From Candidatus Brachybacter algidus (GTDB lineage: Bacteria; Bacteroidota; Bacteroidia; Chitinophagales; Saprospiraceae): a stretch of 64,000 nucleotides of DNA. Each line of letters begins with the position of its first letter. Position 1 is the first letter of the stretch. Where the stretch lies: the NCBI GenBank assembly GCA_016711705.1, contig JADJSK010000001.1, positions 744,001 through 808,000 on the forward strand, written 5' to 3'. Below the pieces are notes generated by a model that had not been told where the DNA came from, did not search any database, and saw only the letters and a program-made list of their open reading frames with translations. Positions 33,415-42,555 of the stretch are shown here, one piece after another. The translations under genes were made by a program, and so were the position numbers.

Positions 33415-34284
33415 TATATATTTGGTAGTCAGGATGTGACGCCTCCGACAGCTGTTTGTTTTAATGGAGTAGCTCAAACAAATTTACCTTATACAGGCTA
33501 TGTTGTTTTACCGGCAATATATTTTAACCATAATTCATTTGACAATTTAACTACTGTGGATAATTTAAAATATTCCTTCTCTGAAAATATTAATGAAACT
33601 TCAAAAGTATTTTGTGGTGAAGGAGAAATAGAAGAAGTCAATATTTTTATTTGGGATGAAGCCGGTAATTATTCCAATTGCCTTTCAAAAATTCAATGCT
33701 TTTCTATGGAAGGTAACTCATGCTGTGAATGTTATGGCGATAAAACCCCACCAGTTGTTACATGTAAACAAAATTTGAAATTTGAAATATTGGAAAATGG
33801 TTCTACAAAAAATATTTGGGTGTATGATTTTATAGATGATGTCTACGATAATGAAAGCGGTTTTTCAAATGCTCAAATTAAAAATGGTCAATCTACAATT
33901 AAATATGGATGTAGCGAATTAGGAGAAAACGCAATTGATATAGTTGCATTTGACAAAGCTTCAAATTCTGATACTTGCATATCAATAATAAATATTACCG
34001 ATCCAAATGACTACTGTTCCGCCTTATCAAAGCATAAGTTAGACCAAACCTTATCATTATCTATCCAACCCAATCCAGCAAACACTGAGACTCTTATCCA
34101 AAATGCGGATCAATTCAAATTCATTCAGATAATGAATACAAATGGCGAGATCATATACAAGTATGAGCGCTTGACATCAAACTTTAGGATCAATACAACC
34201 CAATTACCTAATGGAGTTTATTACATCCAGGCAGGAAATGATGGAAAGTTAACGGTAAGTAAAAAATTGATGGTCGCTCATTGA
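33415..34284 (+). pseudogene. 5'-truncated T9SS-secreted repeat protein (type A sorting domain)
   Basis: The open frame reads from about 33415 (after a stop at 33412) with no ATG or signal peptide; the only nearby start is GTG at 33436. The sequence begins in the middle of a domain, SQDVTPPTAVCFNGVAQTNL, and a related unit (DKTPPVVTCKQNLKFE) follows, as in large adhesin-like proteins of Saprospiria. The end (LSIQPNPANTETLIQNADQF ... LPNGVYYIQA ... VSKKLMVAH) is a T9SS type A sorting domain. Without a Sec signal it could not reach that system, so it is probably the 3' remnant of a larger gene. Confidence 0.7.
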
Positions 34285-34383
34285 TTGTAAAATTAGAAGT
34301 TAGAAATTTGAATGAACTTCTAACGTCACTCTTACTCTTTGTGAAACTTTGGGATTCTTTGTGGAACTTTGTGAAATAAAAGG

Positions 34384-34433
34384 AAGTCAGAGGTCAGAGG
34401 TCAGAGGTCAGAGGTCAGAAATCAGAAATCAGA
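34384..34433. repeat. GGTCAGA tandem short repeat
   Basis: The heptamer GGTCAGA recurs four to five times, then decays to AATCAGA units. The same word array appears at 47142-47165, after the S24 regulator gene. It follows a region of CTTTGTG/ACTTTG words. Confidence 0.75.
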
Positions 34434-34507
34434 ATAAAATTCGATAGTAGTTTATTGTAGGTGGAAAATTCTAAAATAGATTGAGAATTTGATTCTCTAA
34501 AATATTC

Positions 34508-34542
34508 AAAGGCGATTCATTATATGTGGATCACCTTTTTTT
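34508..34542 (+). terminator. Hairpin with T run between convergent genes
   Basis: AAAGG-C-GAT pairs with ATC-A-CCTTT around a 13-base loop, followed by a run of seven T on the plus strand. It lies between the T9SS remnant and the convergent THUMP methyltransferase gene, overlapping the latter's stop codon. It would stop rightward transcription. Confidence 0.55.
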
Positions 34543-35689
34543 ATTCCTCCTCTTCAGAATGCCTATGCGCTCTTTTGCCTTGAAATAACTCGTATCCAAA
34601 ATACTTGCACTCCAGAGGACCATTGTACAACGTATGTCTTCTAGACGTCTTCAAACCGATATTTTTCATAGCTTCAAAATTAGAACTAAATATCCATGCA
34701 TTACTGCCTGAACATTTATGTTTCAAATGAGTACCAATATCTTCATAGAACTTAAGCACATCTGACACTTTCATCCGCTCATCATATGGTGGATTGAAGA
34801 TTATTGTTGCATTCTCCTGCTTAACACTGAAAAAATCAAATTGGCTGGCTATAACCTTATCCCTAAAAGGCAACCTGACAAGGTTTGCTTTAATCGCGTC
34901 AATCGCACTTCTATCTTTATCAGATGCGAAGATGATAGGCAGATTGAGGTCTATTCTTTCATTGGCATCATCCACAACTTTTTCCCAAAGTCTTCTGTCA
35001 AAATTGGACCACTTCTGAAATAGAAACTTTTCCCTACAATACTGAGCCGGTGTATTGCTGGCTATCATCGCCGCTTCAATTGCAATCGTCCCGGAACCTG
35101 CCATTGGATCCACAAACATCGTCTCCTTATCCCAACCCGACATGATCACCAAACCTGCGGCAAGCACCTCACTCATTGGGGCTGAAACTGTCTGAACCCT
35201 ATATCCTCTCTTGTGAAGGGAATCTCCTGAACTATCTGTAGATAAGGTAACTTCATCACCTACAATCCTTACATGAAGCTTAAAATCAGGATTTTCTATA
35301 CCGACTGACGGCCTCTGGTCAAATTTACTACGCATCCTGTCAACAATGCCATCTTTTACTTTGTGAGTTACAAATTGCGAATGCGTAAAGTATTCTGAAC
35401 TACAAGCTACATCAATAGAAAAACTTTGATCAGGTTTAAGAAAAGGCAAAAAGTTATAGTCCCGTATTTTCTTGTACAAAGCATCAGTTGAAGAAGCTCT
35501 GAAATTATAGAAAGGTACGAGAACCCTCAAAGCAGTCCTAAGTTCGTAATTCGCTCTATACAACAATTCTTTGTCACCAAAACAAGTGACTGCTCGTGCA
35601 CCCATCTGGATATCTTCTGCACCCAGTGCATCCAATTCATGCGCCAGAATACTTTCAAATCCCTTTAATGTTGTAACCGTGATATCCAT
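34541..35689 (-). CDS. THUMP-domain class I SAM-dependent RNA methyltransferase (RlmL-N/YcbY-like)
   Basis: A 382-residue enzyme. It has an N-terminal THUMP RNA-binding domain (ITVTTLKGFESILAHELDAL; residues to about 155), then SAM motif I FVDPMAGSGTIAIEAAMIA and the catalytic FNPPYDERM of N2-guanine methyltransferases. The closest characterised relative is the N-terminal half of RlmKL, which makes m2G in 23S rRNA; target specificity is inferred. It is isolated on its strand. Confidence 0.9.
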   Translation of the reverse strand: MDITVTTLKGFESILAHELDALGAEDIQMGARAVTCFGDKELLYRANYELRTALRVLVPFYNFRASSTDALYKKIRDYNFLPFLKPDQSFSIDVACSSEYFTHSQFVTHKVKDGIVDRMRSKFDQRPSVGIENPDFKLHVRIVGDEVTLSTDSSGDSLHKRGYRVQTVSAPMSEVLAAGLVIMSGWDKETMFVDPMAGSGTIAIEAAMIASNTPAQYCREKFLFQKWSNFDRRLWEKVVDDANERIDLNLPIIFASDKDRSAIDAIKANLVRLPFRDKVIASQFDFFSVKQENATIIFNPPYDERMKVSDVLKFYEDIGTHLKHKCSGSNAWIFSSNFEAMKNIGLKTSRRHTLYNGPLECKYFGYELFQGKRAHRHSEEEE

Positions 35690-36089
35690 AAATTAATAAT
35701 CTGTCCGTTTTTTTAAAATGGGTGATGGGTAATGGGGAATCAGTAATACGAGGTTACCTTCTAACCTTCTACCTTCTACCTTCTCACCATCTCATCTCCT
35801 CACCTCCTCACCTTTAATATCTCTAGCAAATTAAAAGCAAGATTCCAATCTTCGCAACCGTTCGCAGTTCACCTCTCGCTGTTCGCTTTCCTCACCTCCT
35901 CAACTTCTAACCTCCTGACCTTCTCACCTTCGCACCTTGCAATCATCAATAATCGCCTTTAGACCAAGCTGAGTAAGCAAGCTACCGCTCATTGTTCGCT
36001 ATTCACTATTCATTATTCATTATTCACTCATCTCTTCACCTCCTCACTTTTTCACCTCCTCACTTTTTCACCTTCTAACCTTTAAACCT
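35690..36089. other. 400-bp pyrimidine-rich low-complexity intergenic region
   Basis: No gene is seen. Most of it is built from CTCACCTCCT, ACCTTCTA and TTCACTATTCATTATTCA words, with one less repetitive part around 35825-35950. It separates two leftward genes; a promoter for the THUMP gene should lie at its left end but no clear TAnnTTTG is seen. Confidence 0.6.
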
Positions 36090-37730
36090 TTAAACCTGCA
36101 TAACTCCAGGATTAAATTTTTCTATCGGGGCATTATTTGCGGCCTCAATGCCCATACTTATCCATGTTCTGGTATCCAATGGATGTATTATGGCATCTAC
36201 CCATAGACGGGAGGCTGCATAATAAGGGGTCGTCTGAACATCATATTTCTTTTTGATCTCTTCGTAATATTCTAATTCTCGCTCTGGAGTCAATGTTTCT
36301 CCTTTAGCTTTCATTGATGAAACTTCTATTTGGAGCAACACTTTGGCAGCTTGCGCTCCACCCATTACAGCAAGTTTAGCTGTTGGCCATGCTACAATCA
36401 GTCTTGGATCATAGGCTTTACCGCACATAGCATAATTGCCGGCACCATAGGAGTTGCCCATAATAACAGTAAACTTAGGCACTGTGGAATTTGAAACTGC
36501 ATTGACCATTTTCGCACCATCTTTAATTATACCTCCATGTTCAGATCTGGTCCCCACCATGAATCCGGTTACATCATGCAGGAAAACTAATGGAATTTTT
36601 TTCTGATTACAATTCATGATAAATCTGGCAGATTTGTCGGCAGAATCACTGTAGATGACCCCACCGAATTGCATCTCACCTTTTTTAGTCTTTATAACTT
36701 CCCGATTGTTTGCAACTATCCCTACCGCCCATCCATCTATACGTGCATATGCACATATAATGGTTCTTCCATAATTTTCCTTGTAATAAATCAATTCAGA
36801 ATTGTCCACCAATCTCTCAAGTATTTCAACTGTATTATATGGTTTAGCAGGATTGTCCGGAATGATGTGTAGGATTTCTTTAGGATCCTTTAAGGGCATA
36901 GCAGGTTTTTTTCTACTGAAACCAGTCTTATCAAATTCACCAAATTTATCAATTAAACCTCTTATAGTTTCAATGCAAGTTCTGTCATCTTTAACATTAT
37001 AATCAGTAATACCGCTAATTTCTGTGGTAGTAACTGCTCCGCCAAGCGTTTCCTTATCTACGTCCTCCCCTATTGCTGCTTTGACCAGATATGGTCCTGC
37101 CAAAAATATAGAACCTGAACCTTCTACGATCAAAGCTTCATCACTCATGATTGGCAGATAAGCACCCCCTGCAACGCAGCTACCCATGATGGCAGAGATC
37201 TGTGGTATACCCATGGAAGACATTTTAGCATTATTCCGAAACATTCTTCCAAAGTGCTCTTTATCTGGAAATATTTCATCCTGCATGGGCAAAAACACAC
37301 CCGCACTATCCACAAGGTAAACTATTGGAATGCGGTTTTCCATGCAAATCTCCTGTGCTCTAAGGTTTTTCTTGCCTGTAATTGGAAACCATGCACCTGC
37401 CTTAACTGTAGGGTCATTAGCTACAACCATACATAATCTGCCTTTGATATATCCCATATAGACTATAACACCACCAGCAGGGCAACCACCGTGTTCAGCG
37501 TACATGCCATAACCTGTAAATGCTCCAAGTTCAATTGATGGTCTATCAGTATCTAATAATAACTTAACACGATCTCGCGCAGGAAGTCTATTATCATCCA
37601 ACATTTTTTTCAACTTCCGCTCTCCACCACCTAAATATATTTTTTCCAACTTCTTTTGCATTCCGGTAATCATCAACTTGATGTTGTCGGCACTTAATTC
37701 GTTCTGAATCAATATATCTTCTTTCTTCAC
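36090..37730 (-). CDS. Acyl-CoA carboxylase subunit beta (carboxyltransferase)
   Basis: A 546-residue carboxyltransferase subunit of biotin-dependent acyl-CoA carboxylases (propionyl- or methylcrotonyl-CoA type). Motifs include LPARDRVKLLLD, ELGAFTGYGMYAEHGGCPAG, SAGVFLPMQDEIFPDKEHFG, IMGSCVAGGAYLPIMSDEAL and NSYGAGNYAMCGKAYDPRLI. The DEIFPDKEHFGR segment favours the methylcrotonyl/geranyl-type subfamily. The start appears to be GTG. A biotin carrier protein is encoded separately at 61 kb; no biotin carboxylase subunit is in the window. Confidence 0.9.
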   Translation of the reverse strand: MKKEDILIQNELSADNIKLMITGMQKKLEKIYLGGGERKLKKMLDDNRLPARDRVKLLLDTDRPSIELGAFTGYGMYAEHGGCPAGGVIVYMGYIKGRLCMVVANDPTVKAGAWFPITGKKNLRAQEICMENRIPIVYLVDSAGVFLPMQDEIFPDKEHFGRMFRNNAKMSSMGIPQISAIMGSCVAGGAYLPIMSDEALIVEGSGSIFLAGPYLVKAAIGEDVDKETLGGAVTTTEISGITDYNVKDDRTCIETIRGLIDKFGEFDKTGFSRKKPAMPLKDPKEILHIIPDNPAKPYNTVEILERLVDNSELIYYKENYGRTIICAYARIDGWAVGIVANNREVIKTKKGEMQFGGVIYSDSADKSARFIMNCNQKKIPLVFLHDVTGFMVGTRSEHGGIIKDGAKMVNAVSNSTVPKFTVIMGNSYGAGNYAMCGKAYDPRLIVAWPTAKLAVMGGAQAAKVLLQIEVSSMKAKGETLTPERELEYYEEIKKKYDVQTTPYYAASRLWVDAIIHPLDTRTWISMGIEAANNAPIEKFNPGVMQV

Positions 37731-38101
37731 GTATGACAGCTGTTAATTGTTAGTTGTAAATTATTAATTGTTACTTTTCACCTGAGTATTCATGGGTAAT
37801 GGGTAATGGGTAATGTTACTAAATTTTATTTTATTCATCAAACACTATTATCTGTTCACCATTAATTATTCAATTTGCTTTTTCCATTATTCAGATTTCA
37901 TTATCATAAAGCTTTTTCATTCATATATGAAATAAAATAATCGAAATTCAAAAAATTGTAGCGAAAATATTTGATCTCATCTTTCATTAATAAAAAGGTT
38001 TCAATTCTATTCCTTTTAAAATAATCAATCGTCAGTTAATTGATTAATCAATGCCCGCTCTAATTACTTATTACTCATTACTTATTTTTCATTACTCATC
38101 A
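37731..38101. other. 371-bp intergenic region, low complexity
   Basis: The region holds TTAATTGTTAGTTGTAAATT words, GGGTAATGGGTAATG words and CATTACTTATTTTTCATTAC words flanking an AT-rich unique stretch (37850-38040). No gene, terminator or clear promoter was found. Confidence 0.6.
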
Positions 38102-39403
38102 CTAGCCTAAAATCATCCCCGCTATCGTCGCACACATCAAACAAGCAATCGTTCCGCCCAGTAAAGCTTTCATTCCCAATGTAGTTAAGTTATTACGTTG
38201 ATTGGGTGCCAATTGACTTATTCCACCAATTTGAATTCCGATTGAAGCAAAGTTAGCAAATCCACATAAAGCGTAAGTGGCTATCAAAATAGATTTAGGA
38301 TCTGATATTACACCTTCAGATTTCATTGCACCAAAAGTGATATAAGCTTGAAATTCATTTATGATCGTTTTTTCACCTAATAACTGGCCAACCTGTATCA
38401 TCTCACCAGAATTAACACCAATCAACCATGCGACTGGAGCAAAAATATAACCAAGAATCATGGAAAAAGTAAGGCCTTGATATCTGCCTCCGCTAAATTC
38501 TGCAATTGCCGGGTTGATATGCGTCCAATCACCAACTTTAAATAATGTGTAATTTAAAACTGCCATCATAGCTGTAAATACAATCAACATTGCTCCAACA
38601 TTTACTGCCAGTTTTAAACCATCGGTCGTACCAAGCGAAATAGCATCTAATAAATTATCACCAAGTTTTTCTTTAGGTATTTCCAATTCTTTCTCATAAA
38701 CAAAATCAGGTTCCTGTGGGAAGAGCATCTTTGCACAAACAATAGCTGCCGGAGCACTTATAATTGATTGTGTCAGCATGTGCAAAGCAAAATATTTCTG
38801 TTGCATAGGGTCAGTTCCACCCAGCAAGCCAACATAAGCTGCGAGTACTGAACCTGCTGTATTTGCCATGCCACCCACCATAATACAAAGAATCTCCGAT
38901 TTGTTCATTTTTTCAAGGAATGGTCGGATCATTAATGGAGCTTCTGTCTGACCAAGAAAAATATTTGCAGCTGTTGATAGACTCTCCGGTCCTGTAATTT
39001 TTAATTTATTAAGTACCCATGCAAGCACATAAACGATCTTTTGAAGAATACCCAGATAATACAATACAGAGGATAGAGCAGCAAAGAAAATGATATTCGG
39101 TAATACCTGAACAGCAAATACATAAGCCCAACTTCCTGAAGGATCTGCCAATCTTCCGAATATAAATGCTGTTCCTTCATGGCTAAGATTGATCAACTTT
39201 ACAAAGGCATCTGAAAAAAACTGAAATATATTAGTTACAAATGGCAACCGTAATATCGCTAATCCAAATAATATTTGAATCAAAACTCCTGTGCCAACTA
39301 ACTTCCAATCAATGTTTTTCCTATTGGCACTGAACAAATAACATATAAACAAAAGAAACACTAAGCCGAGAATGCCACGTCCAATAGTTAAGAAAATATC
39401 CAT
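38102..39403 (-). CDS. Concentrative nucleoside transporter (NupC/CNT family)
   Basis: A 433-residue polytopic protein that imports nucleosides with a cation gradient. CNT landmarks are AANIFLGQTEAPLMIRPFLE, MVGGMANTAGSVLAAYVGLL and TYALCGFANFASIGIQIGGI. I start at ATG 39403 (MDIFLTIGRGILGLVF), the usual N-terminus; an upstream start adds 14 residues. It is divergent from uridine kinase, and together they suggest uptake and salvage of uridine/cytidine. Confidence 0.92.
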   Translation of the reverse strand: MDIFLTIGRGILGLVFLLFICYLFSANRKNIDWKLVGTGVLIQILFGLAILRLPFVTNIFQFFSDAFVKLINLSHEGTAFIFGRLADPSGSWAYVFAVQVLPNIIFFAALSSVLYYLGILQKIVYVLAWVLNKLKITGPESLSTAANIFLGQTEAPLMIRPFLEKMNKSEILCIMVGGMANTAGSVLAAYVGLLGGTDPMQQKYFALHMLTQSIISAPAAIVCAKMLFPQEPDFVYEKELEIPKEKLGDNLLDAISLGTTDGLKLAVNVGAMLIVFTAMMAVLNYTLFKVGDWTHINPAIAEFSGGRYQGLTFSMILGYIFAPVAWLIGVNSGEMIQVGQLLGEKTIINEFQAYITFGAMKSEGVISDPKSILIATYALCGFANFASIGIQIGGISQLAPNQRNNLTTLGMKALLGGTIACLMCATIAGMILG

Positions 39404-39507
39404 TAATATATCGTTTATGCAGGATTGAATTATGCCTATTATCAAGCTAAAATAGGATTATTTTTAAATCTCTATGATATTATTCTTAATAAGTAAATTT
39501 GAAAATC

Positions 39508-39515
39508 TATTTTTG
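39508..39515 (+). promoter_or_regulatory. Putative -7 box upstream of udk
   Basis: TATTTTTG matches TAnnTTTG and lies 27 bp before the udk ATG. No clear -33 TTG lies at the right distance. Confidence 0.4.
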
Positions 39516-39542
39516 CGACCATGATCAAACATATGGAATATT

Positions 39543-40169
39543 ATGCATAAGCCCTACATTGTTGGGATAACAGGAGGTAGTGGCTCCGGAAAGACTTCAT
39601 TTCTTAAGAAGTTAACTGAAGGATATACTTCTGATGAAATTTGTATTTTATCTATGGATAACTATTACAAGCCCAGAACACTTCAAGTTTATGATGAAAA
39701 CGGAGTCCAAAATTTTGATCTTTTTGACTCAATTGATGTAAACTCTTTCTTCAAGGACATCATTCGGCTAATTAGTGGTGAATCTATTGAGCGTGATGAA
39801 TATGTCTTTAACAATCTTTTGGCGGAGCCATCTAAGATCACTATCAATCCTGCGCCTATAATGATCCTGGAGGGACTTTTCATCATGCATATGACAGACC
39901 TTAAGTCATTACTTGACTTAAAAATATTTGTTGAAGCCAAGGATGCACTGAAAATCATACGTAGGATCAAACGCGATCAATCTGAAAGAAACTATCCATT
40001 GGATGATGTCTTATATAGATATGAGTCTCATGTGCTGCCATCCTACGAAAAATATATTTTACCATATAAAAATGATGTAGACATCATCATCAATAACAAT
40101 GGAGATACAAATGCAATTTTAAAAATACTTTGCAACCATTTTGATTTATTGATCGAGCAAAGCAAATAG
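39543..40169 (+). CDS. udk: Uridine kinase
   Basis: A 208-residue P-loop kinase phosphorylating uridine/cytidine. Walker A is IVGITGGSGSGKTSFLKKL; SMDNYYKPR carries the substrate Asp-Tyr; the later IRRIKRDQSERNYPLDDVLY matches the Udk lid. It is divergent from the CNT nucleoside transporter, which supports pyrimidine nucleoside salvage. Confidence 0.92.
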   Translation: MHKPYIVGITGGSGSGKTSFLKKLTEGYTSDEICILSMDNYYKPRTLQVYDENGVQNFDLFDSIDVNSFFKDIIRLISGESIERDEYVFNNLLAEPSKITINPAPIMILEGLFIMHMTDLKSLLDLKIFVEAKDALKIIRRIKRDQSERNYPLDDVLYRYESHVLPSYEKYILPYKNDVDIIINNNGDTNAILKILCNHFDLLIEQSK

Positions 40170-40222
40170 CCGTAAATTGTTAATTATTAGTTGTTAATTA
40201 TTATTTTGAACTATACAGATAA

Positions 40223-41368
40223 ATGATGTTTAAAAGAATTGGCATTTTGGGTGGCGGCCAATTAGGTCGAATGCTTCAGGAAGTTGCACAGCGCTGGAAT
40301 ATGCCGGTTTACTGCATGGATTCTTCAGATGATGCTCCCGCAACTTTGTTCAACGGATTTTATACCCAAGGTGATATTAGAAATTATGAGGATGTCATGG
40401 CATTCGCTCAAGACAAGGATGTAATAACGATTGAAATAGAACACGTCAATCTGCAGGCACTCAATGAATTACAAGCTTTGGGTAAAGAAATTCATCCGAA
40501 TCCAAATGCACTGGAGATCATTAAAAACAAAAATACTCAAAAGGAATTTTATAAGAAACTTTCAATCCCGGTGCCTGAATTCACTACTTTTGAAAATAAA
40601 ACTCAGGCATTAGAAGTGTTTGCTACTTGGAAAGGTAAAATTCCATGCATCTACAAAAGTGCAGAAATGGGCTATGATGGCAAAGGTGTCAGAACCATTC
40701 ATTCCATGGATGATGTTCATGAACTTGATGATATTGCAGGTGCATTTGAAGATAAAATAGATATAGGAATTGAAGTAGCAGTAATGCTGGCCGCTAATCC
40801 TGATGGCCAATTGGCGGTGTATTCTCCTGTAGCTATGCATTTTGACCATGATAATCATATATTATCTGAAGTGCATTATCCATATGAATTGCCTGAAGCT
40901 CAAGTCTATGAAATGAATTCAATTGCTAAGAAGATAATGCTAGAACTTAAGCTTTGTGGTATTTGTGCCTTTGAATTCTTTATAACCAATGATGGCAAAG
41001 TATTCCTAAATGAAATAGCACCGCGACCTCATAACAGCATGCATTTGTCTATCGATAATGCCGTGTGTTCTCAATTTGAAATGCATTTAAGGGCAATTTC
41101 AAATTTACCACTTGGTTCAACAAAAATAATTTTACCGGGGATAATGTATAATGTCATTGGTGAAGAGGGTGATAAGGGTAATTCAGACTTCGATGGATGG
41201 CATCAAACACTGAATGAAGCGGGAGTATATGTACATTTATATGGAAAGACGACAATAAAACCCGCCAGAAAGATGGGCCATATCAATATAGTTGGTGATG
41301 ATGTTAAATTATTGAAAGATAAACTTGAAATCGTCAAATCAAACTTTAAAAATATTAAAAATGGATAA
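40223..41368 (+). CDS. purK: N5-carboxyaminoimidazole ribonucleotide synthase PurK
   Basis: A 381-residue ATP-grasp enzyme using bicarbonate to carboxylate AIR. It starts KRIGILGGGQLGRMLQEVAQ; further motifs are EIEHVNLQAL, YKSAEMGYDGKGVRTI and NEIAPRPHNSMHLSIDNAVC. The stop overlaps the purE start by 8 bp, so the two consecutive purine-pathway enzymes are co-translated. Confidence 0.95.
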   Translation: MMFKRIGILGGGQLGRMLQEVAQRWNMPVYCMDSSDDAPATLFNGFYTQGDIRNYEDVMAFAQDKDVITIEIEHVNLQALNELQALGKEIHPNPNALEIIKNKNTQKEFYKKLSIPVPEFTTFENKTQALEVFATWKGKIPCIYKSAEMGYDGKGVRTIHSMDDVHELDDIAGAFEDKIDIGIEVAVMLAANPDGQLAVYSPVAMHFDHDNHILSEVHYPYELPEAQVYEMNSIAKKIMLELKLCGICAFEFFITNDGKVFLNEIAPRPHNSMHLSIDNAVCSQFEMHLRAISNLPLGSTKIILPGIMYNVIGEEGDKGNSDFDGWHQTLNEAGVYVHLYGKTTIKPARKMGHINIVGDDVKLLKDKLEIVKSNFKNIKNG

Positions 41369-41855
41369 TGAAACGCCTCTGGTTGGAATCATCATGGGAT
41401 CAGATTCAGACTGGCCAATTATGCAGGATACAGCTAAAATACTTGAATCCTTTGGGGTTAAATATGAAGCTATGGTTGTCTCTGCCCATAGAACACCATC
41501 TTTGTTATTCTCCTATTCAAAAGGAGCAGCAGGTAAAGGCATAAAAGTCATTATTGCAGGAGCCGGTGGTGCTGCACATCTTCCAGGAATGGTGGCTGCT
41601 ATTTCGATCCTCCCTGTGATTGGTGTTCCAATTAAATCTTCCAATTCAGTGGATGGTTGGGATTCCATTTTATCTATTCTTCAGATGCCAGGAGGCGTTC
41701 CTGTCGCCACAGTAGCTCTAAATGGTGCTAAAAACGCAGGTATTCTGGCGACTCAAATCCTCGCAACGAATGATACTCAACTTTCATTAAAACTCCAGAA
41801 TTATAAAGCTGAAATGGAAAATGCGGTACTTTCTAAAACTTTAAAAATCGAATAA
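41361..41855 (+). CDS. purE: N5-CAIR mutase PurE
   Basis: A 164-residue class I PurE converting N5-CAIR to CAIR. It has VGIIMGSDSDWPIMQDTAKI, VVSAHRTPSLLF and IAGAGGAAHLPGMVAAIS, the phosphate-binding and catalytic signatures. I start at ATG 41361 (MDNETPLVG); an in-frame TTG lies 12 codons upstream inside purK. It overlaps purK by 8 bp. Confidence 0.95.
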   Translation: MDNETPLVGIIMGSDSDWPIMQDTAKILESFGVKYEAMVVSAHRTPSLLFSYSKGAAGKGIKVIIAGAGGAAHLPGMVAAISILPVIGVPIKSSNSVDGWDSILSILQMPGGVPVATVALNGAKNAGILATQILATNDTQLSLKLQNYKAEMENAVLSKTLKIE

Positions 41856-41859
41856 TACT

Positions 41860-42306
41860 TTGACAAATTGGCTTCCTATTCTACTCGCCATCTTAGCAGG
41901 AGTGCTTACACCTACGCAGGGTGCAATCAATAATAAATTAACTCAATTTGTTGGCAACCCAATTTTGTCCTCCTTCATCTCATTTATTGTAGGAAGTATA
42001 GCGCTTGGGATTTGTCTCTTATTTACTAAAAATCCGTTTGCGCTTTTTTATCAAACCAAAGATGCACCACTAATTGCATGGACTGGCGGAATATGCGGAG
42101 CTATATTCATTACCGCAATCATTTTGGCTATTCCGAGAATTGGAGTAACAATGACTTTTAGCCTTGCTATTCTTGGCCAGATGCTTATCACCTTGCCCAT
42201 TGATCACTTTGGCTTTTTGGGTACTCCGGTAAGGGAAATTAATATACAACGAATTATCGGTGTATTGCTGGTAATAATTGGAGTAATTGTAATCAGGAAA
42301 TATTAA
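41860..42306 (+). CDS. DMT-superfamily small membrane protein (YdcZ/DUF606-like)
   Basis: A 148-residue protein with five hydrophobic segments: NWLPILLAILAGVLTPTQGA, INNKLTQFVGNPILSSFISF and VTMTFSLAILGQMLITLPID. This is the DUF606/YdcZ layout (half-size DMT transporter). The start is TTG, 4 bp after purE, so it is in the pur operon. The substrate is unknown. Confidence 0.85.
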   Translation: MTNWLPILLAILAGVLTPTQGAINNKLTQFVGNPILSSFISFIVGSIALGICLLFTKNPFALFYQTKDAPLIAWTGGICGAIFITAIILAIPRIGVTMTFSLAILGQMLITLPIDHFGFLGTPVREINIQRIIGVLLVIIGVIVIRKY

Positions 42307-42384
42307 AAGGTCTTTAGGCTTTGGATCGCTGAGCTTTGGTCTTTAGTGTTGTAGTGTAAACTAGTTTTATTTGAGGTATAGGGG

Positions 42385-42426
42385 GCGCTTTAGCGTGTTG
42401 GCGCATTAGCGCTTTAGCGTTTTAGC
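42385..42426. repeat. GCGCTTTAGCG short repeat
   Basis: GCGCTTTAGCG, GCGCATTAGCG, GCTTTAGCG and TTTTAGC units follow one another downstream of the YdcZ-like gene. It is more GC-rich than the neighbourhood and sits in the 249-bp convergent gap. It is probably a microsatellite of the same kind as other gaps. Confidence 0.6.
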
Positions 42427-42555
42427 TTGTTAGTATAAGGAGTTAGGTTTTGATATTTATCAATAGCTGTTTTTGTTATAATGTATTATTTCTGCGTCAC
42501 CACAAACATGACCCATCAACAAAATAACAAATAACAATTAACAACTAACAATTAC

